Shown here: piece after piece, positions 9,811-18,629 of the stretch | Numbering within the stretch: position 1 is the first letter of the stretch | Layout of the letters: the number at the start of each line of letters is the position of its first letter | Source of the DNA: Nitrosospira sp. NpAV | Lineage (GTDB): Bacteria; Pseudomonadota; Gammaproteobacteria; Burkholderiales; Nitrosomonadaceae | DNA: 64,000 bases | NCBI RefSeq assembly: GCF_000832065.1 | Contig: NZ_JXQM01000021.1 | Location: 62,001-126,000, forward strand | Direction: 5' to 3' | Position numbers and translations under genes: made by a program | Notes under the pieces: model-generated | Database searches by the model: none | Seen by the model: only the letters and a program-made list of their open reading frames with translations | Told to the model about the DNA's origin: nothing

Positions 9811-10257
9811 CTATCGCAGCAAAATCAGTCTTGGAATTGCGTCCGGACCTGTCCATACGATAGCATTTTGCCCGAACTCCCTGCCGAGCGCTCGTGACGT
9901 TTCAAGATCGAGTCCGAGCACAAAGTAACTTTTCTCTGCCGGCCATGCACCAGAGGGGTCGCAGCCCTTTCCCTCCAGGATCGGGCCTGCCTGGGCCAGG
10001 CAGGCCAGTTTGTCGCGCAGACGCATGCAAGCGGCAAGGTTATGCGCATGATTTTGCGGCACACTGAATGGGTTGCAGGCGGTGATGAAAGCCGCACAGC
10101 GATGATCCGATGCGGCGAGAAGCCGCGATAGCGGCTCGGAATATTCATCAATCCGCAGGGCGATTGTACCAGTACCGAATCCCGCCGCTGCTGTTACTCG
10201 ATACCTGGTTGCGCGGTAAGCAGCGATCAGGTCCGGAGAAATTTCAGATTGTGTCAA
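9811..10257 (-). CDS. DUF3293 domain protein
   Basis: About 148 residues with the DUF3293 pattern: an N-terminal LIAAYRATRYRV, a central FITACNPFS, and a C-terminal FGQNAIVWTGPDA. Function is unknown. The frame stays open upstream to 10362, but family members begin close to the AAYRAT motif, so I prefer the TTG at 10257. That choice gives a 14-base overlap with the end of the acetyltransferase gene and suggests coupled translation. No clear Shine-Dalgarno decides the start. Confidence 0.7.
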   Translation of the reverse strand: MTQSEISPDLIAAYRATRYRVTAAAGFGTGTIALRIDEYSEPLSRLLAASDHRCAAFITACNPFSVPQNHAHNLAACMRLRDKLACLAQAGPILEGKGCDPSGAWPAEKSYFVLGLDLETSRALGREFGQNAIVWTGPDAIPRLILLR

Positions 10258-10819
10258 AAGTAAGATTTCGTATGACGTTGCATGGGTTCCCGGCAGCAAA
10301 AACATTTGGCGGGATATCCCGGGTGACCACACTGCCCGCCCCGATAGTGGTACCGCTCCCAATCGTTACGCCGGGATTGATAATTACGCCACCGCAAATC
10401 CAGACGCTATCTTCGATGGCGATGGGTTTGGCGGCCTCCAGGCCCTTATTGCGTTCTTCCACGGCCAATGGGTGCGTTGCGGTATAGATCTGGACATTCG
10501 GCCCCAGGAACACATTGTTGCCAATAGTCACTTTCGCGCAATCGAGAATGGTACAGTTGAAATTGGCATAAAAATTATCACCGATGCGGATGTTGTATCC
10601 GTAATCGCAGTAAAATGGGGGTTCGATTTCAGCCTGCCCGCCCAACGCGCCCAGCAGCTCTTTCAACATGGCAACACGCTTTCCGATTTCGTCCGGAAGC
10701 GTGTCGTTGAATACTTTAAGCAATCTTCGGGCTCGTTTTCTTTCGTTACGCAATAACTCATCGCTGGATCGATATAACCGTCCCGTACTCATCTTATCTT
10801 TTTCCGTCAGCTGAGCCAC
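10244..10819 (-). CDS. Maltose/galactoside O-acetyltransferase family protein
   Basis: A 191-residue left-handed beta-helix acyltransferase. An N-terminal helical cap (MSTGRLYRSSDELLRNERKR) is followed by hexapeptide repeats from about residue 75 (IRIGDNFYANFNCTILDCAK) to the end, including the catalytic His in IYTATHPL and the terminal GVTIGSGTTIGAGSVVTRDI. It would move acetyl from acetyl-CoA to a sugar hydroxyl in the cytoplasm; the sugar is not predictable. It is the first gene of a pair with the DUF3293 gene. Confidence 0.88.
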   Translation of the reverse strand: MAQLTEKDKMSTGRLYRSSDELLRNERKRARRLLKVFNDTLPDEIGKRVAMLKELLGALGGQAEIEPPFYCDYGYNIRIGDNFYANFNCTILDCAKVTIGNNVFLGPNVQIYTATHPLAVEERNKGLEAAKPIAIEDSVWICGGVIINPGVTIGSGTTIGAGSVVTRDIPPNVFAAGNPCNVIRNLTFDTI

Positions 10820-10999
10820 CTTTATCTCATGATTTCAAGCCAACGGCGGGAAATTTGAATCCGTTTCGTGAACTCCGGCAGGCTGCCAGCATTGTTGTCA
10901 CCGTTGTTGTCAACTGCGGAGCATCTTATTCGTTGATATAAAATCAGAGTATCGATCTCTCGAATGGTCACCGTTACATGGAATTGCGGATCAATTCAG

Positions 11000-11027
11000 T
11001 TGCATTATGCAATCGATCTATTATACT
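11000..11027 (+). promoter_or_regulatory. Possible sigma70 promoter with palindromic -35
   Basis: TTGCAT (11000-11005), a 16-base spacer and TATACT (11022-11027) fit a sigma70 promoter. The -35 lies in the perfect palindrome TTGCATTATGCAA (11000-11012), which could be an operator. It is 285 bases before the next plus-strand gene, inside the 490-base gap after the acetyltransferase gene. Confidence 0.35.
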
Positions 11028-11244
11028 TTCATTGTGCAACTGATCGCGGACAGGAACGGCTATTATCTGGCTAGCGGGATGTTGAATGTTTGAGTTTCGG
11101 GTATCGAATACTATAAGATAGAAGTTCTGAGTCCGCATATCGGATAGTATATATACCTAACCCAGTCTCTAGTAAGACAATGAAATCTGTGACGGTGAGT
11201 TTTTTCCATGGGAATAAGACAAAAATCGGCTCAACCCTAGTGTT

Positions 11245-11289
11245 TTTGCCGGTTTGGCTCCGACGCTCAAAAGCGTGGAACCGGGCAAA
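11245..11289 (+). promoter_or_regulatory. Long leader hairpin before the 11312 gene
   Basis: The outer arms TTTGCCGGTT and AACCGGGCAAA pair with one bulge, and the inner arms ACGCT and AGCGT pair around CAAA. The structure ends about ten bases before the strong ribosome site AGGAGGAG of the next gene, so it lies in the 5-prime untranslated leader and could tune translation or transcript stability. Confidence 0.55.
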
Positions 11290-11311
11290 CGTAGACCAGG
11301 AGGAGTAATCA

Positions 11312-11893
11312 ATGATGATCAAGCAAGCGATGCAGGCCGGTGTATCGGTCATTACCGTCGTCATGGCGCTTTATTGCGGCGCCGCGGTTGCGCATGGGAA
11401 AGTGGCTATGGAAGAAGATACATGCATGCGCCGGCTCGGCGACAACAGCATGGTGCATTTAAGCGCTTACCAGCCACAGCATGAGCCAAGCGACCAGTAC
11501 TGCACAGAGATACCCAAAGAAGGCAATACTTTTCTGGTGGTGGATCTCGTCGACCAGGCGCTGCGCGATATTCCGATAGGAGTAAGGGTAGTGAGAGGAA
11601 CCAGCGAGGCGGAAGATGAGACGGTGACATATTTACGCCCGAGCTATCACCCTGATGGAGTGATCAGGGGAGAGACCAGCCTGGATCAGGGACTCTATAC
11701 GGTATTTATTACTGGAGAGTCGGTGCCTCCCGTTCACTATCAGTATCCATTGCGGGTAAAGATGGTCAATTATGCGAATGTTTTTCGTGCCTCGATAGGG
11801 CCACTGATCGCCATGCTGCTGTTGACCCTGTTCACTTACAAGGTCATGAAATCAAAGCGCGTACAGAATTGGCGATCTTCCCGTCGCTCATAG
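11312..11893 (+). CDS. Unknown periplasmic protein with C-terminal membrane anchor
   Basis: A 193-residue protein I cannot assign to a function. It has a signal peptide (residues 1-28, ending VAHG), a periplasmic domain with two conserved-looking cysteine regions (MEEDTCMRRLGD near 33 and DQYCTEIPKEG near 62), a beta-rich middle (VVDLVDQALRDIPIGVRVV), and a C-terminal membrane helix at about 163-178 followed by a basic tail (KSKRVQNWRSSRRS). The layout resembles accessory periplasmic proteins of ammonia and methane oxidisers, but that is only an impression. The ribosome site AGGAGGAG is strong. It is monocistronic, behind a structured leader. Confidence 0.75.
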   Translation: MMIKQAMQAGVSVITVVMALYCGAAVAHGKVAMEEDTCMRRLGDNSMVHLSAYQPQHEPSDQYCTEIPKEGNTFLVVDLVDQALRDIPIGVRVVRGTSEAEDETVTYLRPSYHPDGVIRGETSLDQGLYTVFITGESVPPVHYQYPLRVKMVNYANVFRASIGPLIAMLLLTLFTYKVMKSKRVQNWRSSRRS

Positions 11894-12083
11894 GCGATTG
11901 AGGAGTATGTTCACATTGCCATTTGTGTTGAGAGCTGCCGAGAAAGATCGGTTTCGGTTTTAGCCGCCACAATGTCCGGAGCGTCCGGAGCCGGGCGCCA
12001 GACCGGAAAAGCAATCGTGGAACAGAAACCGCGGTATGGGGTGGCTGCTGGGTCCGTGGTCAGCGATAATAAAAGGTCCGGTC

Positions 12084-12893
12084 ATGAGTAAGAAGGACAA
12101 CGAAAAGAAAACGAACGAGCCACTGCCGCCGGAGCTATCCAAAAAAGACTATGAGGAGACGCTCTACAGACTCCAGGTTGAGCTCGTCAAGCTGCAACGG
12201 CACTTTATCAAGTGCGGCGACAAGATTCTGATTATCTTCGAAGGGCGAGATGCGGCCGGCAAAGACGGCACCATCAAGCGCATCGTTCAACATCTGAGTC
12301 CGCGCGAAACGCGCGTCGTGGCGCTTGGCAAGCCTTCGGACAGAGATCGCAGTTCATGGTATTTTCAGCGTTATACCCCATATCTGCCCGCGGCACAGGA
12401 ACTGGTGTTGTTCAACCGCAGCTGGTACAACCGGGCGGGGGTGGAACCAGTAATGGGTTTTTGCACGGACACCGAGTATGATGAATTCATGACCTCGGTG
12501 CCGGAGTTCGAACATATGCTGGTCCGCTCGGGCGTTAAACTCATGAAGTACTATCTCGACATCAGCAAATCGGAGCAGGCGGAGCGGTTGGATGCTCGCA
12601 AGAAGGACCCGCTCGCGCAATGGAAGATCAGCGCGCTAGACGAACATGCAATCAAGAAATGGAAGGAATACAGCCTGGCACGCGACAAGATGTTGGCCCA
12701 TACCCATAATCTCACGACACCATGGACAATAGTCCATGCCGACGATAAGCAGTTGGCGCGCATCAACATCATCAAGGATCTCCTCAGCCGCCTCGATTAT
12801 GAGAATAAAGACGAACGGCTGGTCATGCCGGACAAGCGCATCGTGATGGAATTTGAGATTTCATTTATTGAGCACGGTGTGCTGGCGTCGTAA
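12084..12893 (+). CDS. ppk2: Polyphosphate kinase 2 (PPK2)
   Basis: A 269-residue single-domain PPK2, which moves phosphate between polyphosphate and nucleoside di- or monophosphates in the cytoplasm. Walker A GRDAAGKDG is at residues 54-62, the Walker B-like FNRSWYNRAG near 125, and the lid region RLDARKKDPLAQWK near 185. The length and the single domain fit class I enzymes. The start at 12084 is preferred because AAAGG lies seven bases upstream; the frame itself is open further up to 12036. It would serve phosphate storage and energy buffering. No partner gene is adjacent. Confidence 0.92.
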   Translation: MSKKDNEKKTNEPLPPELSKKDYEETLYRLQVELVKLQRHFIKCGDKILIIFEGRDAAGKDGTIKRIVQHLSPRETRVVALGKPSDRDRSSWYFQRYTPYLPAAQELVLFNRSWYNRAGVEPVMGFCTDTEYDEFMTSVPEFEHMLVRSGVKLMKYYLDISKSEQAERLDARKKDPLAQWKISALDEHAIKKWKEYSLARDKMLAHTHNLTTPWTIVHADDKQLARINIIKDLLSRLDYENKDERLVMPDKRIVMEFEISFIEHGVLAS

Positions 12894-13008
12894 TCAACCC
12901 GGAGTTGCCGCCAGGCCAAAGTTCAACCCCCATGGTGCCGTCGGCGCCTGATCGCTATTCGTAGCCGCACCTTCACAAGTCATCATCGGAGTTATCGCTG
13001 CATGGATT

Positions 13009-13027
13009 ATTGCAATAATGTTGCAAT
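13009..13027 (+). promoter_or_regulatory. 19-bp palindrome, candidate Zur operator
   Basis: ATTGCAATAATGTTGCAAT has seven-base perfect arms around a five-base centre, 37 bases before the start of the ZrgA-like gene. A TACAAT box at 13038-13043 could be the -10. Assignment to Zur rests on the zinc-linked genes downstream and the Fur-family gene in the same window. Confidence 0.5.
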
Positions 13028-13063
13028 GATCATGGTCTACAATTGCTAATGGAGAGACAAAAA

Positions 13064-13672
13064 ATGAGACGAATACAGCGGTTTCCGGGTCAGGCAATGC
13101 TCATCGCGATCATCGTATCGGGGCTGCCCGTTTGGGCGCATGAGCCCGGTGCTCATGTGCATGGCCGTGCAGCGCTGGAAATTGCCATTGACGGAGCGGT
13201 GGCACAGGTCAACTTGAATAGCCCGCTGGATAATCTACTGGGATTCGAGCATGCCCCGAGAAACGAAAAAGAGCGTCAAGCCATCAAAGCCATGGCATCG
13301 AAATTGAATGAAGCCAGCAGCCTTTTCGTTTTCACGCCGGCAGCCCAGTGTCGATTGGAATCGGCTGATTTGAACTCTCCCGTACTTTCCGCGGACTTGC
13401 TGCCACCTGCCTCCGGTTCCGGCAAAAGTGCTGATAAAAATAGCGGAGCATCCGAATTTTCCCCGCCCGCCTCTTCCGCTGCCGTCGATGCGCATGCGGA
13501 ATTGGACGCCACCTGGCAGTTCCAGTGCGCGAAGCCACAGGCCTTGCAAGGAGTCGATGTGCAGTTGTTCCGGATGTTTCCCGGTCTGCGGCGTCTCGAT
13601 GTCGCCATAGCGGGCCCCAAGGGGCAGTCAAGCACGAAGTTATCGCCTGAATCCACCCGCTTAAAATGGTAA
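13064..13672 (+). CDS. DUF2796 zinc-binding periplasmic protein (ZrgA-like)
   Basis: About 202 residues with a signal peptide ending PVWA, then HEPGAHVHGRAALEIAIDG, the His-rich opening typical of DUF2796/ZrgA. The middle is low-complexity (Ser, Ala, Asp rich), and the C-terminal part has DATWQFQCAKP and LFRMFPGLRRLDV as in the family. In Vibrio cholerae ZrgA belongs to a zinc-regulated uptake system (ZrgABCDE). GGAGAG eight bases upstream fixes the ATG at 13064. It opens an operon with an ABC ATPase, a PstS-like protein, a permease and a DUF3299 protein. Zinc binding is inferred from the His clusters and the family. Confidence 0.85.
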   Translation: MRRIQRFPGQAMLIAIIVSGLPVWAHEPGAHVHGRAALEIAIDGAVAQVNLNSPLDNLLGFEHAPRNEKERQAIKAMASKLNEASSLFVFTPAAQCRLESADLNSPVLSADLLPPASGSGKSADKNSGASEFSPPASSAAVDAHAELDATWQFQCAKPQALQGVDVQLFRMFPGLRRLDVAIAGPKGQSSTKLSPESTRLKW

Positions 13673-13691
13673 TTGAGTGGGTGGATGAGGA

Positions 13692-14393
13692 ATGAGTCCA
13701 TTTGTGATCGATATTCAGAATCTGGTTTTTCAATGGCCTGGCAAGCATGGTTTTCGTCTGTCGATCCCTCAATTTCTGGTAAGACGCGGGGAGCGTGTTT
13801 TTCTGCAAGGCGCGAGCGGCAGCGGTAAAAGTACCCTGCTGAGCTTGCTGGGCGGTGTCCTGCAGCCGCAGCCATGCCACCTGCGCGTGCTCGATACCGA
13901 CTTGACAACGCTCACATCCAGCGCTCGCGACCGGTTTCGTGTAGATCATGTTGGTTTCCTGTTCCAGCAGTTTAATCTGGTGCCATATTTGTCCGTGCTC
14001 GAAAACGTGCTCCTGCCTTGCCGATTTTCGCAGCGCAGGCGGCGGCAGGCGCTTGAATCAGCAACCTCGCTCGAGCAGTCGGCGGACCGGCTGCTGGGTC
14101 AGTTGGGACTGGATGCGACGCTGGCGCGGCAACCGGTAACCGCATTATCGGTTGGGCAACAGCAGCGTGTGGCGGCTGCTCGGGCACTGATCGGCCACCC
14201 CGAGCTGATCATTGCCGATGAGCCGACTTCCGCACTGGATGCGGGCCGGCAAGCGGAATTTCTTGATCTTCTGCTGAGCCGCTGCGATGATGAGAATGTC
14301 ACGCTGATCTTTGTCAGCCATGACCAGCGGCTGGGATCCCATTTCAGCCGCACCGTCGACTTGAATGAATTGTGCGAAACCACAGCCCTCTGA
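13692..14393 (+). CDS. ABC transporter ATP-binding protein (Zrg-type zinc importer)
   Basis: A 233-residue ATPase of the LolD/MacB-like group. Walker A GASGSGKS is at 40-47, the Q-loop Gln near 92, signature LSVGQ at 152-156 and Walker B LIIADE at 172-177, followed by the switch His in FVSHD. It would energise the FtsX-like permease downstream. It starts 20 bases after the DUF2796 gene with GGATGAGG upstream. Its 3-prime end (DLNELCETTAL) reappears as a decayed copy just before the permease gene, which indicates that the PstS-like gene between them was inserted. Confidence 0.9.
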   Translation: MSPFVIDIQNLVFQWPGKHGFRLSIPQFLVRRGERVFLQGASGSGKSTLLSLLGGVLQPQPCHLRVLDTDLTTLTSSARDRFRVDHVGFLFQQFNLVPYLSVLENVLLPCRFSQRRRRQALESATSLEQSADRLLGQLGLDATLARQPVTALSVGQQQRVAAARALIGHPELIIADEPTSALDAGRQAEFLDLLLSRCDDENVTLIFVSHDQRLGSHFSRTVDLNELCETTAL

Positions 14394-14414
14394 CCAATCG
14401 AATGGAGAGAAAAA

Positions 14415-15434
14415 ATGTCACTATCACATAATCTTAAAGTAGTGGGTGCAGCCGTTGTACTGGGTGCATTGATGAGCGTCGAGGGCATGGCGGGCGCCGA
14501 TACGGTCATAAAAGTCGATGGCTCCAGCACCATGTATCCCATCACGGAAGAGGGGGCAAAGAAATTTCAGACGACCAAAAAAGAGGCGGTCAAGGTATCG
14601 GTCGGCATCTCCGGTACCGGCGGTGGCTTCACGAAATTCTGCCGTGGTGAAATAGATATCGTCAATGCTTCCCGCCCCATTCAAAGAGCGGAAATGAAGG
14701 CGTGCAGCAAGGCTGGTGTGCAATACGTCGAATTGCCGATGGCGTTCGATGCGTTGACCGTAGTGGTGAATCCGAACAATACCTGGAGCAAAACCATGAC
14801 CGTTGCCGAGTTGAAAAAAATATGGGAACCCGCCGCTCAGGGTAAGATTACCAAATGGAGTCAGGTAAATCCGGCATGGCCTGATGAAAAATTCAAGCTC
14901 TATGCCGCAGGCCCGGATTCCGGCACGCTCGATTACTTTACGCAAGCGATTGTGGGCAAGGCCAAATCCAGCCGTAGCGACTTTACGGCATCCGAGGAGG
15001 ACAATAACACACTGATGCAGAATGTGGCTAAGGACAAGAATGCGCTGGGGTTCGTTGGTTTCGGATACTATATGCAGAATCAGGACAAGATCAGCGCTGT
15101 CGCGGTGGATGACGGCAGAAACGGCGGAGTTCTTCCCTCCGCTGAAACGGTGGAGGACGGAACCTATCAACCTTTGTCACGCCCCATCTTCATCTATGTG
15201 AACATGAAGGCGGCGGAGAAACCCGAACTTAAGGAGTTTGTCGCATTCTATATGAAGAATGCATCCGCCCTGGTAAGGGGATTCCAGTATATTCCACTAC
15301 CACCCAGAGCCTACGCCGCCAACATGGAATTCTTCAAGACGAAGCGGTTGGGAACGGTATTCGATGGCTTTGTGCCAGGGGGTCTCACCCTCGATGACCT
15401 GCTCCGGCGAGAAGCCCGCTTTTATGAAAATTGA
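14415..15434 (+). CDS. PstS-like phosphate substrate-binding protein
   Basis: A 339-residue periplasmic binding protein: a signal peptide (cleavage near residue 28, AGA/DT), then the phosphate-binding pattern VDGSSTMYP near 35, [19 protein letters not shown] near 64 and [12 protein letters not shown] near 175. These match PstS/SphX-type proteins that bind phosphate. GGAGAG precedes the ATG. No pstCAB genes are present here; instead it is embedded in the putative zinc importer between ATPase and permease. It may be co-regulated with zinc genes, may be a metal-phosphate scavenger, or may simply be a passenger. Family assignment is firm, role here unknown. Confidence 0.9.
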   Translation: MSLSHNLKVVGAAVVLGALMSVEGMAGADTVIKVDGSSTMYPITEEGAKKFQTTKKEAVKVSVGISGTGGGFTKFCRGEIDIVNASRPIQRAEMKACSKAGVQYVELPMAFDALTVVVNPNNTWSKTMTVAELKKIWEPAAQGKITKWSQVNPAWPDEKFKLYAAGPDSGTLDYFTQAIVGKAKSSRSDFTASEEDNNTLMQNVAKDKNALGFVGFGYYMQNQDKISAVAVDDGRNGGVLPSAETVEDGTYQPLSRPIFIYVNMKAAEKPELKEFVAFYMKNASALVRGFQYIPLPPRAYAANMEFFKTKRLGTVFDGFVPGGLTLDDLLRREARFYEN

Positions 15435-15447
15435 TCATCGCATTGCC

Positions 15448-15534
15448 GTCACCTGCGATTCGCGATTGAGGCTCCATTCGCGACGAACCGCCAGCTTGAA
15501 TGAATTGTGCCGAAGTGCGGGGGAAGCGGGCTGA
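15448..15534 (+). pseudogene. Decayed second copy of the ABC ATPase 3-prime end
   Basis: Read in frame from 15448 this gives VTCDSRLRLHSRRTASLNEL and then C, ending at a TGA at 15532. The intact ATPase ends VSHDQRLGSHFSRTVDLNEL then C. About 12 of 21 residues agree, and 16 bases (CTTGAATGAATTGTGC) are identical at 14360-14375 and 15495-15510. The remnant runs into the start of the permease gene. It is the scar of a duplication or insertion that placed the PstS-like gene inside the operon. Confidence 0.75.
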
Positions 15535-16793
15535 AATCGCTGTTTTCCCTTGCATTTGCCAGCGCGTGGAACCGGCGCGCCACGCTGGGATTGATGGCGG
15601 TCAGTATCGCGCTTTCGGTCATGCTCCTGTTGGGCGTAGAGCAGTTGCGCACCCAGGCGCGCGAAAGCTTCTCGCAGTCCATATCCGGCACCGATCTGGT
15701 GGTGGGTGCGCGCACCAGTCCGATCCAACTCATGCTCTATGCCGTGTTCCGCCTGGGGGATGCCACTCATAACATCCGCTGGGCAAGCTTCCAGGCGATG
15801 GCAGCACATCCGGCGGTGGCATGGGCGGTGCCGATTTCCCTGGGTGATTCGCATCGCGATTTCGCGGTGATAGGCACCACTTCCGCTTATTTCAAATATT
15901 TTCGTTATGGCGATCGCCGACTGCTGGCATTTGCGGCTGGCAAGCCTTTTACGGATATTTTTGACGCGGTTATCGGCGCAGATGTCGCCGCGCAGCTTGG
16001 CTACCAGGTGGGTGACAGTATCGTGCTCAATCATGGCGCGAAAGGCCTCGGGCTGACCGAGCACGCCGATAAACCGTTTAAGGTGAGCGGCATTCTCAAG
16101 CGGACCGGCCTACCCGTGGATCGGAGCGTTCATGTCAGTCTCGAGGGTATTGAAGCCATTCATCTTGACTGGCAAGGTGGCGCTCCGATGCCTGGCGTAT
16201 CCATTCCGGCGGAATATGTACGTAAATTCGACCTGGCTCCAAAGGAAATTACGGCGGCGCTTATCGGGCTGAAAAGCCGTGCGGGGGTTTTTCAGATGCA
16301 GCGGTTCATTAATCAGTACAAGGGAGAGCCATTGCTGGCGGTGCTTCCCGGCGTAGCGCTGGACGAGCTGTGGTCCATCGTCGGCATTGTCGAAAAGTCG
16401 CTGCTGGCTATTTCCGCACTGGTGGTTGCGGTGGGTCTGAGTGGGTTGGTGGCTGTTGTGCTGGCCGGCCTGGGCGAACGCAGGCGCGAACTGGCCATTC
16501 TGCGCTCAGTGGGTGCCGGCCCGCGCGTGGTTTTCCTGCTGTTGGCCATCGAGGGATTGATGGTGGTCGTGGCTGGCGCATTGCTGGGTGTACTGGGCCT
16601 GGCCGTGCTCAGCCTCTTTGCCGCGCCTGTTCTGGAGGCTCGCTTGGGGATTTCGCTGGCGGTAGGTATGCTATCGGCCGAAGCTTGGCAACTACTGTTG
16701 CTTGTCATGGCAATTGGGTTTCTGGTCAGCCTCGTACCCGGTTATCGCGCCTATCGGTTATCCTTAAGCGATGGTTTGACGCCAAGATTATAA
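15507..16793 (+). CDS. FtsX-like ABC transporter permease (Zrg-type)
   Basis: A 428-residue MacB/FtsX-type permease. One membrane span lies near residues 25-45 (LGLMAVSIALSVMLLLGV), then a large periplasmic domain, then three spans from about 295 to 420 containing GLGERRRELAILRSVGAGPR, the conserved cytoplasmic coupling loop. It would pair with the ATPase at 13692. A GTG start at 15507 is used, and it lies inside the decayed ATPase tail; in the ancestral operon ATPase and permease would have overlapped by about 28 bases. Substrate is inferred as zinc, or a zinc complex, from neighbours. Confidence 0.88.
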   Translation: MPKCGGSGLKSLFSLAFASAWNRRATLGLMAVSIALSVMLLLGVEQLRTQARESFSQSISGTDLVVGARTSPIQLMLYAVFRLGDATHNIRWASFQAMAAHPAVAWAVPISLGDSHRDFAVIGTTSAYFKYFRYGDRRLLAFAAGKPFTDIFDAVIGADVAAQLGYQVGDSIVLNHGAKGLGLTEHADKPFKVSGILKRTGLPVDRSVHVSLEGIEAIHLDWQGGAPMPGVSIPAEYVRKFDLAPKEITAALIGLKSRAGVFQMQRFINQYKGEPLLAVLPGVALDELWSIVGIVEKSLLAISALVVAVGLSGLVAVVLAGLGERRRELAILRSVGAGPRVVFLLLAIEGLMVVVAGALLGVLGLAVLSLFAAPVLEARLGISLAVGMLSAEAWQLLLLVMAIGFLVSLVPGYRAYRLSLSDGLTPRL

Positions 16794-16807
16794 AAAAGGA
16801 TATCAAT

Positions 16808-17440
16808 ATGACTGTTTCTCAGTACGTCGCCCTTCCTCGTTTTTTCATTCTATTTTTAATCGCCTTGCTGGTTTTTACCGCACAAATAGCCATCGCGGCG
16901 GATAAGGATTATAAGGTTGGCGATCGATTGTCAGCGCCAGCGCCAGGCGCGGCCAAGAATAAATCTGCGCCTTCGGCACCCGCCTCAGCCGGTTACAAGG
17001 AAAAGACCTGGGATGATCTGATGCCCAAGAACTGGGACCCGATGGCGCCGCTGAAAGGATTGAAGCTGGACAATCTTAAGGATGGCGACCCCCGTGCCAT
17101 CGAAGCGCTGGAAAAAATACGCGCAGCCTGGAATAACGCACCCATCGAGCCCGCCTTGGATGGTGAGCGTATCCGTATTCCCGGCTTCGTCATTCCCCTG
17201 GAGCGAGCAGGCAACAATGTCAGCGAATTCCTGCTCGTCCCCTACTTTGGCGCGTGCATCCATACGCCTCCGCCACCCTCCAACCAGATCATTCATGTGC
17301 GGACATCGAAACCCCTGGCCAATATGCGCACCATGGATACCATGTGGGTCAGCGGGGTGATGCATGCCGGCAAGATCGACACGGAAATGGGCCAGGCGGG
17401 TTATCAATTGAAGGCTGAGTGGATTACGCCTTATCCGTAA
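16808..17440 (+). CDS. DUF3299 periplasmic protein
   Basis: A 210-residue exported protein with a signal peptide (residues 1-31, ending IAIA/AD), a Pro/Ala/Lys-rich linker, and the DUF3299 domain: WDDLMPKNWDP near 72, RIPGFVIPLE near 125, and LLVPYFGACIHTPPPPSNQI near 143, where Cys and His may bind metal. DUF3299 genes are commonly next to DUF2796 and an ABC pair, which supports membership in the same zinc system. Start ATG 16808 has AAAGGA upstream. It is the last gene of the operon. Confidence 0.85.
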   Translation: MTVSQYVALPRFFILFLIALLVFTAQIAIAADKDYKVGDRLSAPAPGAAKNKSAPSAPASAGYKEKTWDDLMPKNWDPMAPLKGLKLDNLKDGDPRAIEALEKIRAAWNNAPIEPALDGERIRIPGFVIPLERAGNNVSEFLLVPYFGACIHTPPPPSNQIIHVRTSKPLANMRTMDTMWVSGVMHAGKIDTEMGQAGYQLKAEWITPYP

Positions 17441-17570
17441 AAACCATGAACAGGAAGCGTTGGGACATTACCCTCCATTGAGAGAATGACGGCAGATCCG
17501 TGACGCCGCCCTATCGTCATGGATTGACTGCGTTTTTCCAGCAAAGCTCATCACCTTGTCGATATCTCTA

Positions 17571-17602
17571 TTGATAATAATATCTCATTATATTATAATC
17601 AA
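17571..17602 (+). promoter_or_regulatory. Sigma70 promoter inside a 32-bp palindrome (candidate Zur site)
   Basis: TTGATA (17571-17576), 17 bases, TATAAT (17594-17599) is a near-consensus promoter. The whole stretch is an inverted repeat: 12 of the 13 outer base pairs match. A repressor bound here would block polymerase. Its downstream gene starts at 17656. Confidence 0.65.
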
Positions 17603-17655
17603 ACTGTTCAAATCATTTTCGCTATAACGATAACGCATCTTATCCTGGAGTTTCC

Positions 17656-18477
17656 ATGAAGAACCTATTCTCCGGCTTGGCCTTAACTGCCGTGCTTGTC
17701 GCGCCCCAGGCCGGCCATGCCTTCAGTTACGATGTGCGGGTGGGCGTCTCGGGCGGACAACTCACGACTGGATTTCATGCTCATGGCAGCCTGCCCCCAG
17801 GCGGTGGATTCGCCAATGATTTCATAACCGGACAGAATTTGTATCCGACTGATTTTGGCGATTTTGGCGGCGGGCCATCGGCAACCAACGACCCTGGGTT
17901 CCAAAGTTTCGCCGGCACCCTCGCCCCCGGGACTGTCGTCTCTATCCAGGGAATAGGAAGCCTGGAGTATTGGACACCCGCAAACCAGACGTGGGCAGCG
18001 CCATCCAATGGCGAACTGATACGGGTGCACGGTGCGATCCCGACGGATATCGCCCTGGCTTATACTTTCTGCCAGAGCGGAGGCGTGCTTTGCGACCCCG
18101 CTCTGGCCGGTCAATATCCATTTTATGCCCAGGGTACCCACTTTTCCGCAAACGGCATTTCCGGCCCCAATCCGGCGATTATCGACGACGCAGATTCTCA
18201 GGGAGCCTTCCATGCACATCTGGATTGGTTTATCGAGAATCCTAATGGAACACCCGCTCCCGGCGCATACCTTGCCACCTTTGCATTGGTTGCGGATGGC
18301 TATCTTGCATCGGAGCCGGTCAAGGTGCTGTTCAACTACGGATTGACGGATGGGCAGTACTTGCTCGCTTTCGAATCCCGCATACAACCCGTTCCCGAGC
18401 CTTCCGCTGTGGCACTCATGCTTGCCGGTCTCGCGTTTCTGGGATTATGGGTCCGTCGGCAATCGGTGTTCGTCTGA
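17656..18477 (+). CDS. PEP-CTERM protein of the zinc island
   Basis: 273 residues with a signal peptide ending GHA, a central domain with GDFGGGPSATNDPGFQSF and a late QGAFHAHLDWFIE, and the C-terminal sorting tail VPEPSAVALMLAGLAFLGLW plus Arg residues. PEP-CTERM tails direct proteins to exosortase for release or anchoring at the cell surface. It is a distant paralogue of the protein at 21152: both have a GDxGG...DPGF segment and a HAH[LI]D motif. Metal binding through the histidines is inference. GGAG lies seven bases before the ATG, behind the palindromic promoter. Confidence 0.85.
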   Translation: MKNLFSGLALTAVLVAPQAGHAFSYDVRVGVSGGQLTTGFHAHGSLPPGGGFANDFITGQNLYPTDFGDFGGGPSATNDPGFQSFAGTLAPGTVVSIQGIGSLEYWTPANQTWAAPSNGELIRVHGAIPTDIALAYTFCQSGGVLCDPALAGQYPFYAQGTHFSANGISGPNPAIIDDADSQGAFHAHLDWFIENPNGTPAPGAYLATFALVADGYLASEPVKVLFNYGLTDGQYLLAFESRIQPVPEPSAVALMLAGLAFLGLWVRRQSVFV

Positions 18478-18629
18478 TCAATCCGGCTTTGGCGTCGCCT
18501 GGAACCGAGCCCAACCCCCTTGCCGTTCAGATAATGTCCTGGCAACCATTCTTCTCTCAGCGGCGTATTCCTTGAGGATGATCCAGCGGTATTCCCGTAC
18601 CGAATAGCGGAAAACGCACTCCCCGGCTC

